A stretch of DNA of 64,000 nt, from NCBI RefSeq assembly GCF_015690355.1, contig NZ_JADPRT010000025.1:1-64000 (forward strand), given 5' to 3'. The position numbers were made by a program, and so were the translations under genes. The notes below the pieces were generated by a model. The model was not told where the DNA came from, did no database searches, and saw nothing but the letters and a program-made list of their open reading frames with translations. Below, one piece after another: positions 52,908-61,232 of the stretch; positions within the stretch are counted from its first letter, which is position 1, and every line of letters begins with the position of its first letter. This DNA comes from Streptacidiphilus fuscans. GTDB lineage: Bacteria; Actinomycetota; Actinomycetes; Streptomycetales; Streptomycetaceae.

Positions 52908-53066
52908 TAGTTGCAACCACCCAGGGGCGCGGGGCTCTGCTGATGTGCGGCTCCGCCGCGTGGGCGCGACAAGCCACCCACGCAGGTAGAGCACCGAACG
53001 AGCAGGGCCATCCGCATGTCAGTGGTTTCTCGCGCCGTTCCCCGCGCCCCTGAGGAGCTGCAACTG
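52908..53066. repeat. MITE-like element with about 26-bp inverted ends
   Basis: Left end at 52908-52934 (ends CAGGGGCGCGGGG) and right end at 53040-53066 (starts CCCCGCGCCCCTGAGG) are imperfect inverted copies; both contain AGTTGCA and the GGGGCGCGGGG core. The 105-bp interior codes for nothing. The core matches a small intergenic repeat common in Streptomyces genomes. It fills the spacer before the cox operon. Confidence 0.65.
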
Positions 53067-53171
53067 AACGCTGTCGGGCAGGGCTGCGGGCGGCGGCCTA
53101 GTGTAGAGATACCGCCGGATTTCTGCCGTTTCGGGCCCTGGGTCGCAGGACCCGATCGCTCAGGAGGGCAG

Positions 53172-53741
53172 ATGGCCACAACTCCGATGCCCCGGGCGTC
53201 CTCGGCCCGGATCCATGTGAACGTCGACGGCGTGGACCACCTGGACGAGGTGGAGCCGCGCCTGCTGCTGATCCACTACCTGCGTGACCGGCTGGGCCGG
53301 ACCGGAACGCCGATCGGGTGCGACACCGGCAACTGCGGTGCCTGCACCGTCGATCTCGACGGTGTGACCGTCAAGAGCTGCCAGCTGCTCGCCGTCCAGG
53401 CGGACGGCTGCCGGGTCACCACGATCCAGGGGCTGGCCGGTCAGGACGGTGCTTGGCACCCCCTGCAGAAGGCGTTCCACGAGCAGCACGCGCTGCAGTG
53501 CGGCTACTGCACACCCGGGATGATCATGGCGGCGCGCGACCTCCTCAGGGAGACCCCGGACCCGACCCCGGAGCAGGTCCGGGACGCGTTGGAGGGCAAC
53601 CTCTGCCGCTGCACCGGCTACCAGAACATCGTCCGCGCCGTGCTCGCCGCCGCGGCCGAGCTGCGTCGCCAGGGCGCGCCCGAACCGCGTGGCGCGGGCG
53701 CGGACCTGCCGCGGGCAAGCGGTCAGGAGGCGGTGACATGA
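53172..53741 (+). CDS. coxS: Molybdenum hydroxylase [2Fe-2S] subunit (CoxS/XdhA type)
   Basis: A 189-residue iron-sulfur subunit from the ATG at 53172 (GGAGGG upstream). The plant-type cluster is ligated by CDTGNCGACTVD plus a later Cys (VKSCQLL), the helical-domain cluster by CGYCTPGMIM and GNLCRCTGYQN. It passes electrons from the molybdenum site of CoxL to the FAD of CoxM. Its stop overlaps the coxL start (ATGA). Confidence 0.93.
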   Translation: MATTPMPRASSARIHVNVDGVDHLDEVEPRLLLIHYLRDRLGRTGTPIGCDTGNCGACTVDLDGVTVKSCQLLAVQADGCRVTTIQGLAGQDGAWHPLQKAFHEQHALQCGYCTPGMIMAARDLLRETPDPTPEQVRDALEGNLCRCTGYQNIVRAVLAAAAELRRQGAPEPRGAGADLPRASGQEAVT

Positions 53742-56197
53742 CCGACCAGCTCACCGGTCCCCCAGCCGGACCTGACGCCGTCCGCGAGGTCGGCCGCGCG
53801 CGGACCCGCAAGGAGGACGCGCGGTTGGTGACCGGGCAGACCACCTGGACCGACAACCTGTCCGCGCCCGGCCTGCTGCACGTGGCGATCCTGCGCAGCC
53901 CGATGGCCCACGCCCGGATCACCCGCGTCGACGCGACCCCGGCGCTGGAGCGCGAGGGCGTCGTCGCCGTGTTCACCGGCCGCGACCTGGCCGAGGGGCT
54001 CGGCTCGCTGCCCTGCGCCTGGCAGGTGACGGAGGACATGGTCCTGCCCGACCACCCGCCGCTCGCCGTCGACGAGGTGCGCTACGTCGGCGACCCGGTC
54101 GCGGTCGTCGTCGCCCGCGACCGCTACGCGGCGGCGGACGCGCTGGAGGACGTCTGGGTGGACTACGAGCCGCTGCCGCCGGTGCTGGACCTGGAGGCGG
54201 CCCTCGCCGAGGGCGCGCCGCTGGTGCACGCCGACAAGGGGACCAACCACTGCTACACCTGGCCGCTGACCTCCGGCGACTACGCGGCCGCGCGGGCGGC
54301 GGCCGACATCGTCGTACGCCGCCGCCACCACCAGCAACGGCTGATCCCCAACGCGATGGAGCCGCGCGCCTGCCTGGTCGTGCCGGTCCCCGCCACCGGC
54401 GAGTACACCCTCTACTCCTCCACCCAGATCCCGCACATCGTGCGGATCATGATGGCGCTGACCACCGGCATCCCGGAGCAGAAGCTCCGCGTGGTCGCCC
54501 CGGACGTGGGCGGCGGCTTCGGCTCGAAGCTGCAGGTGTACGGCGAGGACGCGATCATGCTGGCGCTGGCCCGCGCGTTGGGGCAGCCGGTCAAGTGGAC
54601 CGAGTCCCGCTCGGAGAGCTACCAGGCGCAGCACCACGGGCGCGGCCAGATCCAGGACATCGAGCTCGCCGCGACACGTGACGGGCGGCTGTTGGGCATG
54701 AAGGCCGAGATCCTCGCCGACATGGGCGCCTACCTGATGATCATCACTCCGGGCACGCCGCTGCTGGGCGCGTTCATGTACCCGGGCATCTACAAGATGG
54801 ACGCCTACGACTTCCGGTGCACGGGCGTCTTCACCACCCGGACCCCGACCGACGCCTACCGTGGCGCGGGCCGTCCGGAGGCGACCTTCGCGATCGAGCG
54901 GACCATGGACGAGCTCGCCGCCGAGCTGGGCATGGACCCGCTGGAGCTGAGGCGGCGCAACTGGATCCGGCACGAGGAGTTCCCCTTCACCACGATCGCG
55001 GGCCTGACCTACGACAGCGGCGACTACGAGACCGCGACCGACCGCGCGCTCGCGCTCTTCGGCTACGAGGACCTGCGTGCCGAGCAGCGCGCCCGCAACG
55101 CGAACGCGGAGACAAGCGCCGACCCCGTCCGCCTCGGCATCGGGATCTCCACCTACACCGAGATGTGCGGCCTGGCCCCGAGTAGGGTCCTCGGCTCGCT
55201 GCGCTACGCGGCGGGCGGCTGGGAGGCGGCGTCGATCCGGGTGCTGGCGACGGGCAAGGTCGAGGTGATCACCGGCACCAGCCCGCACGGCCAGGGCCAT
55301 GTGACGGCGTGGAGCCAGATCGCCGCCGACGCGCTGGGCGTGCCGTTCGAGGACGTCGAGGTGATGCACGGCGACACCCGCGTCTCGCCGCAGGGCATGG
55401 ACACCTACGGTTCGCGCTCGCTGGTCATCGGCGGGATCGCGGTGCACGAGGCCGCGGTCAAGGTCGTCGCCAAGGCGCGGAAGCTGGCGGCGCACCTGCT
55501 GGAGGCGAGCGAGGACGACCTCGACTTCGAAGGCGGCGTCTTCACGGTACGCGGCTCCCCGGAGGCACAGAAGTCCATCCAGGAGGTGGCCTTCGCCGCG
55601 TTCGCCGCGCACGACCTGCCGGAGGGCATGGAGCCGACGCTCAACGCGGAGCACCTGGTCGACCCGGGGAACTTCTCCTTCCCGCACGGCACCCACCTCT
55701 GCGCGGTCGAGGTCGACACCGAGACGGGCGCGGTCGCGATCCGCTCGTACGTCTGCGTCGACGACGTCGGACGGGTCGTCAACCCGATGATCGTCGAGGG
55801 CCAGGTGCACGGCGGAGTCGCGCAGGGCATCGCGCAGGCGCTCTACGAGGAGGCCGTCTACGACGAGGCGGGCAACCTGGTCTCCGGCACGCTGGCGGAC
55901 TACCTGGTCCCGGCCGCGCCGGACCTGCCCGACCTGGTCACCGACCGGACCGAGACCCCGGCGACGTCCAATCCGCTCGGCGTCAAGGGCGTCGGCGAGG
56001 CGGGCACCATCGCCGCCACCCCGGCCGTGGTCAACGCGATCATTGACGCGCTGCGCCCGCTCGGTGTCCGCGACGTGCGGATGCCCTGCACGCCGGAGCG
56101 CATCTGGCGGGCCGTCAGGGACGCTGCCGCAGACGGTGACCGGAGGGGCGACCGGAGGGGCGACCGGAAGGGCGACCGGAAGGAGGACGCGCCGTGA
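53738..56197 (+). CDS. coxL: Molybdenum hydroxylase large subunit (CoxL-like, form II)
   Basis: An 819-residue molybdopterin-binding subunit. Active-site loop is TDAYRGAGRPEATF: the A-Y-R-G-A-G-R signature of form II, whereas true aerobic CO dehydrogenase (form I) has A-Y-x-C-S-F-R. The catalytic Glu is in GVKGVGEAGTIA; GGGFGSK is present. The substrate may therefore be a purine, aldehyde or other heterocycle rather than CO. The C-terminus has a four-unit Asp-Arg-Arg/Lys-Gly repeat. Overlaps coxM by 4 bp. Confidence 0.92.
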   Translation: MTDQLTGPPAGPDAVREVGRARTRKEDARLVTGQTTWTDNLSAPGLLHVAILRSPMAHARITRVDATPALEREGVVAVFTGRDLAEGLGSLPCAWQVTEDMVLPDHPPLAVDEVRYVGDPVAVVVARDRYAAADALEDVWVDYEPLPPVLDLEAALAEGAPLVHADKGTNHCYTWPLTSGDYAAARAAADIVVRRRHHQQRLIPNAMEPRACLVVPVPATGEYTLYSSTQIPHIVRIMMALTTGIPEQKLRVVAPDVGGGFGSKLQVYGEDAIMLALARALGQPVKWTESRSESYQAQHHGRGQIQDIELAATRDGRLLGMKAEILADMGAYLMIITPGTPLLGAFMYPGIYKMDAYDFRCTGVFTTRTPTDAYRGAGRPEATFAIERTMDELAAELGMDPLELRRRNWIRHEEFPFTTIAGLTYDSGDYETATDRALALFGYEDLRAEQRARNANAETSADPVRLGIGISTYTEMCGLAPSRVLGSLRYAAGGWEAASIRVLATGKVEVITGTSPHGQGHVTAWSQIAADALGVPFEDVEVMHGDTRVSPQGMDTYGSRSLVIGGIAVHEAAVKVVAKARKLAAHLLEASEDDLDFEGGVFTVRGSPEAQKSIQEVAFAAFAAHDLPEGMEPTLNAEHLVDPGNFSFPHGTHLCAVEVDTETGAVAIRSYVCVDDVGRVVNPMIVEGQVHGGVAQGIAQALYEEAVYDEAGNLVSGTLADYLVPAAPDLPDLVTDRTETPATSNPLGVKGVGEAGTIAATPAVVNAIIDALRPLGVRDVRMPCTPERIWRAVRDAAADGDRRGDRRGDRKGDRKEDAP
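56138..56185. repeat. Four tandem 12-bp repeats in the coxL 3' end
   Basis: Units GACCGGAGGGGC twice, GACCGGAAGGGC and GACCGGAAGGAG, encoding DRRGDRRGDRKGDRKE at the CoxL C-terminus. A recent slippage expansion that keeps the frame. Confidence 0.85.
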
Positions 56198-57081
56198 TCC
56201 CCGCGAAGTTCGACTACGCGCGCCCGCAGACCGAGGAGGAGGCCGTCCGGGTCCTGGCCGAGGCCGGACCGGAGGCGAAGGTGCTGGCCGGCGGCCAGAG
56301 CCTGATGCCGATGCTGCGCCTGCGGCTCTCCTTCCCCGAACTCCTCGTCGACGTCGGCGGCGTCGAGTCGATGCGCGGCGTCCGCGAGGAGGGCCGGGAA
56401 CTGATCGTCGGCGCGATGACGACGCATCACGACGTCGTCCGCGACCCGCGCGTGCGGATGCACGCCGGGCTGCTGGCCCAGGCCGCCGCGACCGTCGCGG
56501 ACCCGGCGGTGCGCCATCGCGGCACGCTCGGCGGCTCGCTCGCCCACGCGGACCCGGCCGGTGACCTCCCGGCGGTCTGCCTCGCGCTGGACGCGACCAT
56601 GGTCGCGCTCGGCCCGCATGGCTACCGCACCCTCCCGGCGGCGGAGTTCTTCGTCGACTACCTCCAGACGGCCCTGCGGCCGGACGAGTTGCTCACCGAG
56701 ATCCGGCTGCCGATGCTCGGCGACTGGGGTTTCCACTACGAGAAGTTCCACCGCACCGCGCAGGCCTGGGCGGTGGTCGGCGTCGCGGCGGCGGTGCGCC
56801 TGGAACCTGGCGGACGGGACGGCGGCGGAATCGCCGAAGCGCGGATCGGCCTGGTCAACATGGGCCCACGGCCGATGCGCGCGCACCTGACCGAGACGGC
56901 GCTCGCGGGCGCCGCCGCGACAGAGGAGGCGATCGGGCGCGCCGCGACCATGGCCGCCGAAGGCGCGCATCCGCCGACGGACCTGAACGGCTCCGCCGAG
57001 TACCGCGAGCACCTGGCCCGCGTGCTGACCCGCCGCGCCGTCCTGGCCGCCGCCGGGGACGCCGCGGCCGGGACGCTCTGA
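56194..57081 (+). CDS. coxM: Molybdenum hydroxylase FAD subunit (CoxM type)
   Basis: A 295-residue flavoprotein starting at a GTG that overlaps the coxL stop (GTGA). FAD-binding loops: LAGGQSLMPMLRLRL and VADPAVRHRGTLGGSLAHADPAGD. Length and motifs are normal for the family. Confidence 0.93.
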   Translation: MIPAKFDYARPQTEEEAVRVLAEAGPEAKVLAGGQSLMPMLRLRLSFPELLVDVGGVESMRGVREEGRELIVGAMTTHHDVVRDPRVRMHAGLLAQAAATVADPAVRHRGTLGGSLAHADPAGDLPAVCLALDATMVALGPHGYRTLPAAEFFVDYLQTALRPDELLTEIRLPMLGDWGFHYEKFHRTAQAWAVVGVAAAVRLEPGGRDGGGIAEARIGLVNMGPRPMRAHLTETALAGAAATEEAIGRAATMAAEGAHPPTDLNGSAEYREHLARVLTRRAVLAAAGDAAAGTL

Positions 57082-57098
57082 GGCGGGCGGGCACACGG

Positions 57099-58124
57099 AT
57101 GGGGACGGCGGCGGGCGCGGGCGCGGGCTCCGAGCGGCGAGCTGAGGGGCAGCGCAGCGGAGCCGAAGCGGAGCGCGACCAAGGACTCGGCGACCGGAGC
57201 GAACCGGCGAGCCCGCAGGCGCTGCGGGCCCAGCTGGAGGAGACCGGCTACCTCGTCGACGAGGGCCTGGCCGTCGCCTGCTTCCTGGCCGTGCGCCTGC
57301 ACCGTCCGATCTTCTGCGAGGGCGACGCCGGCACGGGCAAGACCGCGCTGGCCACAGCCCTCGCCCAGGCGCTCGACGCGCCGCTGATCCGACTCCAGTG
57401 CTACGAGGGCATCGACGCCGCCCAAGCACTCTACGACTGGGACTTCCCACGGCAGTTGCTGCACCTCAAGGTCGCCGAGGCGGGTGGCGCGGGCGGCGCG
57501 AGCGACACCGCCGCGCTGGAGGAGCAGCTCTACAGCCCGCGCTTCCTCATCGCGCGTCCGCTGCTGCGCGCGTTGGAGACATGGCCGTCGGTGCTGCTGG
57601 TCGACGAGATCGACCGCGCGGACGAGGAGTTCGAGGCGCTGCTGCTGGAGCTGCTGTCGGAGTGGACGGTGACCATCCCGGAGTTGGGCACGCTGCGCGG
57701 CGAACGGCCTCCGATCGTGGTGCTGACGTCCAACCGGACGCGTGAGGTGCACGACGCGCTGAAGCGGCGCTGCCTCTACCACTGGTTCGACCACCCCGAC
57801 TTCGCCCGCGAGGTCGCCATCGTCCGGCGACGGCTGCCGGAGGTGACGGAACGCCTGGCCGTCGAAGTCACCCGCGCCGTCCGGGCGTTGCGCGCCCGCG
57901 ACCTGCTCAAGCCGCCCGGCGTGGCCGAGACCCTGGACTGGGCTGAGGCGCTGCACACGCTGGGCGCGACAGCGCTGGACGCGGAGTTGGCGACGGCGAC
58001 GCTGGGCGCGGTGCTCAAGTACCACGAGGACATCGAGCAGGCGCGCGGCCTCGACCTGACGGCGCTCCTGGCCGGGGTGGCCTCGGGCACGGCGTCCGGC
58101 ACGGCGCCGGGCGGTGCGTCGTGA
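57099..58124 (+). CDS. coxD: MoxR-type AAA+ ATPase (CoxD)
   Basis: A 341-residue AAA+ chaperone. A 45-residue polar N-terminus leads into FCEGDAGTGKTALATALA (Walker A), VLLVDEIDRADEEFE (Walker B), and VLTSNRTREVHDALKRRCLY (sensor 1/arginine finger). CoxD proteins help to insert the sulfido ligand or copper at the Mo site. Coupled to coxE by a GTGA overlap. Confidence 0.9.
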   Translation: MGTAAGAGAGSERRAEGQRSGAEAERDQGLGDRSEPASPQALRAQLEETGYLVDEGLAVACFLAVRLHRPIFCEGDAGTGKTALATALAQALDAPLIRLQCYEGIDAAQALYDWDFPRQLLHLKVAEAGGAGGASDTAALEEQLYSPRFLIARPLLRALETWPSVLLVDEIDRADEEFEALLLELLSEWTVTIPELGTLRGERPPIVVLTSNRTREVHDALKRRCLYHWFDHPDFAREVAIVRRRLPEVTERLAVEVTRAVRALRARDLLKPPGVAETLDWAEALHTLGATALDAELATATLGAVLKYHEDIEQARGLDLTALLAGVASGTASGTAPGGAS

Positions 58125-59368
58125 GCGGCTTGGTCGAGACGGTCGACCCGCCGCCGTCCTCCTCCGCTGCCCCATCACAGTCCCCTGTGATCAGCGCCGA
58201 CGAGGCCGCGACCGTCGCGGTCGGGTTCGTCCGGACGCTGCGGGCGGCCGGGGCGGACGTCACCCCCGAGCAGGTGCGCGGATTCCTGGGCGCGCTGGAC
58301 GTCCTCGGACCGGCGCTGCGGCGGGATGTGTACTGGGCGGGACGGCTCATGCTCTGCGGCGACCGGGACGACCTGGACCGCTACGACCGCGTCTTCTCGG
58401 CCTACTTCGGCGTGCGGCCGCGCGGCGTGGACGGCCGCCGCCCGCTGCCGCTGCGCCCACGGCCGCGGCTTTCCGTCGGCGTCGAGCCGGTCGGCGAGGG
58501 TGAGCCCTCACCCGCCGCCGACCGGCCGCTCGCCGCGCTGGCCGGCTCGGCGGAGGTGCTCCGGCATCGCGACATCGCGGCCATGACCGCTGCCGAACGC
58601 GCCCAACTGCGCCGTCTGCTCGCCGCATTCACACTCGGCGGCGAGACCCGCCGCACCGCGCGCCGCCGCCCGTCACGCCACGCCCGGGGCGAGGTGGACG
58701 TCCGGCGCACCATGCGGGACCTGCTGCGCCACGGCGGCGAACCGGTCCGCCTGCTGCGCCGCAACCGCGTGCGCTCGCCGCGCCGCGTCGTGCTGCTGGT
58801 CGACGTCAGCGGGTCGATGACCCCCTACGCCGACGCGCTGCTGCGCTTCGCCCATGCCGCCAGCGCCGCCCCCGCCGCTCGTGCCGCTCGTGCCGCGCGC
58901 ACTGCCAGGGTCAGCGGCGGCTCACCCGCGCGGACCGAAGTCTTCACGCTCGGAACCCGACTCACCCGCGTCACCAGCTGCCTGACGCACCGTCAACCTG
59001 ACCTTGCCATGGCCTCACTCAGCCACGCCGTGCCCGACTGGAGCGGCGGGACGCGGCTCGGGGAGACGCTGCAGGCATTCCTGCACGGCTGGGGCCGGCG
59101 CGGGATGGCCCGGGGAGCGGTGGTGGTGCTGCTCTCCGACGGCTGGGAACGCGGCGACCCGGCCGTCCTGGCGGCGCAGATGCAGCGGCTGCACCGGCTC
59201 GCGCACCGGGTCGTCTGGGCCAACCCCCGCAAGGCGCACCCCGGTTACGCGCCGCTCGCGGCGGGCATGGCGGCGGCGCTGCCCAGTGTGGACGTCTTCG
59301 TCGAGGGGCACAGCCTCGCGGCCCTGGAGCACCTGGCCGCCGTGGTGAGAGGAGCGGCAGATGCGTGA
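58121..59368 (+). CDS. coxE: VWA-domain protein (CoxE)
   Basis: A 415-residue protein with the C-terminal VWA-like domain VVLLVDVSGSMTPYADALLRFAHAA and WSGGTRLGETLQAFL. CoxE works with the MoxR ATPase in enzyme maturation. The GTG start overlaps coxD, and its last codons overlap coxF by 8 bp. Confidence 0.9.
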   Translation: MSGLVETVDPPPSSSAAPSQSPVISADEAATVAVGFVRTLRAAGADVTPEQVRGFLGALDVLGPALRRDVYWAGRLMLCGDRDDLDRYDRVFSAYFGVRPRGVDGRRPLPLRPRPRLSVGVEPVGEGEPSPAADRPLAALAGSAEVLRHRDIAAMTAAERAQLRRLLAAFTLGGETRRTARRRPSRHARGEVDVRRTMRDLLRHGGEPVRLLRRNRVRSPRRVVLLVDVSGSMTPYADALLRFAHAASAAPAARAARAARTARVSGGSPARTEVFTLGTRLTRVTSCLTHRQPDLAMASLSHAVPDWSGGTRLGETLQAFLHGWGRRGMARGAVVVLLSDGWERGDPAVLAAQMQRLHRLAHRVVWANPRKAHPGYAPLAAGMAAALPSVDVFVEGHSLAALEHLAAVVRGAADA

Positions 59369-60506
59369 GATCCTGCCCGCGCTGCGGCGCTGGTACGCGG
59401 CGGGCGCGGAGTTCGGGCTGGCCACGGTCGTCGGGGTGACCCGCAGCGCGCCGCGTGCGCCGGGCGCGGCGATGGCGGTCGGCCCGGACGACGAGGTCGT
59501 CGGCAGCGTCTCGGGCGGCTGCGTCGAGGGCGCGGTCTTCGAGCTGGCGCAGGAGGTCGTCCGCACCGGCCGGGCCCGGCTGGAGACCTTCGGCTACAGC
59601 GACGACGACGCCTTCGCCGTCGGGCTGACCTGCGGCGGTGAGATCACCCTGCTGGTCCGGCCGGTCTCGGCCACGCTGGAACCCGCGTTCGGCGCGGTGG
59701 CCGAGTCCGTGACCGAGCAACAGCCGGTCGCGGTCGCCTCCGTCCTTGCCTCACCCGACGACACCGCCGTCGGCTCGGTGCTCGCCGTCTGGCCGGACCG
59801 GGTCGAGGGGTCGCTTGGCGCCGAGGGCCTGGACGCCGCCGTCACCGCCGACGCGCGCGGCGAGCTGGCCCAGGGCATGACCGCGCAGCGCCACTACGGC
59901 CCGAACGGCGAGCGCCGGATGGACCGGGTGACCGTCTTCCTCCAGTCGTTCGCTCCCCCGCCGCGCCTGCTGGTCTTCGGCGCGATCGACTTCGCGGCGG
60001 CCGTCGCGGACCTCGGCGCGTTCCTCGGCTACCGGGTGACGGTCTGCGACGCCCGCCCGGTCTTCGCCACCGCGCGCCGGTTCCCGCCGCAGGTGGAGGT
60101 GGTCGTCGACTGGCCGCACCGCTATCTGGAGTCGATCGCGGAGACCGAGGTCAGCCGCTCGACGGCGATCTGCGTGCTCACCCACGACCCGAAGTTCGAC
60201 GTCCCGCTGCTGGAGGTCGCGCTCCGCACACCCGCCGCGTACATCGGCGTCATGGGCAGCCGCCGCACCCACGAGGACCGGCTGGCCCGGCTGCGCGAGG
60301 CGGGCGTCGACGAGGCCGCGCTGGCCCGCCTGCGTGCGCCCATCGGCCTGGACCTGGGCGCGCGGACGCCCGAGGAGGTGGCGGTCTCGATCGCGGCGGA
60401 GATCGTCTCCACTCGCTGGGGCGGCACCGGCACCGCTCTCTCCGCCACGACCGGCGCGGTCCACCGCCCGGTCCCGGCGAACGTGCCGACGAGCGCGAGG
60501 AGTTGA
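59361..60506 (+). CDS. coxF: XdhC/CoxF maturation factor
   Basis: A 381-residue XdhC-family protein: LATVVGVTRSAPRAPGAAMA and GSVSGGCVEGAVFELAQEVV in the N-terminal domain, a Rossmann-like C-terminal domain with LLVFGAIDFAAAVADLGAFLGYRVTVCDARP and AYIGVMGSRRTHEDRLARLREAG. These proteins bind the molybdenum cofactor and help to sulfurate it for XDH/CODH enzymes. Confidence 0.92.
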   Translation: MREILPALRRWYAAGAEFGLATVVGVTRSAPRAPGAAMAVGPDDEVVGSVSGGCVEGAVFELAQEVVRTGRARLETFGYSDDDAFAVGLTCGGEITLLVRPVSATLEPAFGAVAESVTEQQPVAVASVLASPDDTAVGSVLAVWPDRVEGSLGAEGLDAAVTADARGELAQGMTAQRHYGPNGERRMDRVTVFLQSFAPPPRLLVFGAIDFAAAVADLGAFLGYRVTVCDARPVFATARRFPPQVEVVVDWPHRYLESIAETEVSRSTAICVLTHDPKFDVPLLEVALRTPAAYIGVMGSRRTHEDRLARLREAGVDEAALARLRAPIGLDLGARTPEEVAVSIAAEIVSTRWGGTGTALSATTGAVHRPVPANVPTSARS

Positions 60507-60508
60507 CC

Positions 60509-61213
60509 ATGCAGCTGCACCATGTGACGACCGTCCCCGCTCCCACGGACGACGTGTGGCGCGCGCTCGGCCAGATCGAGGACCTGGCGCCGTGCCTGCC
60601 CGGAGCAGCCGTCGACCACGTGGACCGCGCCGATCACGACACCGTCTACGGCTCGATGACGGTCAAGGTCGGCCCGATCACCGTCGCCTACCGGGGCCGC
60701 GCCGTCGTCGACGAGCGCGACGACGCGCACCACCGCGTGCTCGTCCACGCCTCGGGCCGCGAACAGCGCGGCGCGGGTACGGCGCAGGCGACGCTGGTCG
60801 TCGCGGTCCACGAGCGGTCACCGGGCACGACGGAGTTGGACGTCGACACCGACCTGACCATCACCGGCCGCCCCGCCCAGTTCGGACGCGGCGTCATGGC
60901 CGACATCGGCGACCGTGTCATCGCCGAGTTCGCCGACCGGCTGTCGGCGCAACTCGCCTCCGCGACCGCTGCTCCGCCACCCGCCGAAGCCTCTGCACAG
61001 ACGACCGCAGAGCCCACAGCAGAGGCCGAGCCCGAAGTCGCGACCGAGGCCGAGCCCGCGCCGCCTCCCGTTCCCGGCAGCGACGAAGCTCTCGACCTCG
61101 GCCCGATCCTGCTTCCCGTCGTCCGGCGTGCGGCGCTGCTCGCGGCGTTCGCACTGGCGCTCGCGGTCGTGGAGCGCCTGGTGCGCCGCAGACTCGCACG
61201 CACACGGCGCTGA
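60509..61213 (+). CDS. coxG: SRPBCC membrane-recruiting protein (CoxG)
   Basis: A 234-residue protein from the ATG at 60509 (GAGGAG upstream). Residues 1-150 are a CoxG/START-like fold (VWRALGQIEDLAPCLPGAAVDHV). An Ala/Glu/Pro linker and a C-terminal helix (LPVVRRAALLAAFALALAVVERLV) should anchor it in the membrane; in related systems CoxG brings the enzyme to the membrane to pass electrons to quinone. Confidence 0.88.
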   Translation: MQLHHVTTVPAPTDDVWRALGQIEDLAPCLPGAAVDHVDRADHDTVYGSMTVKVGPITVAYRGRAVVDERDDAHHRVLVHASGREQRGAGTAQATLVVAVHERSPGTTELDVDTDLTITGRPAQFGRGVMADIGDRVIAEFADRLSAQLASATAAPPPAEASAQTTAEPTAEAEPEVATEAEPAPPPVPGSDEALDLGPILLPVVRRAALLAAFALALAVVERLVRRRLARTRR

Positions 61214-61232
61214 CGGCCGTAGATACCAGCCC

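Noticed and set aside
53738..56197. True aerobic CO dehydrogenase (form I)
   Set aside because: The active-site loop is AYRGAGR, not AYxCSFR, so CO oxidation should not be assumed.
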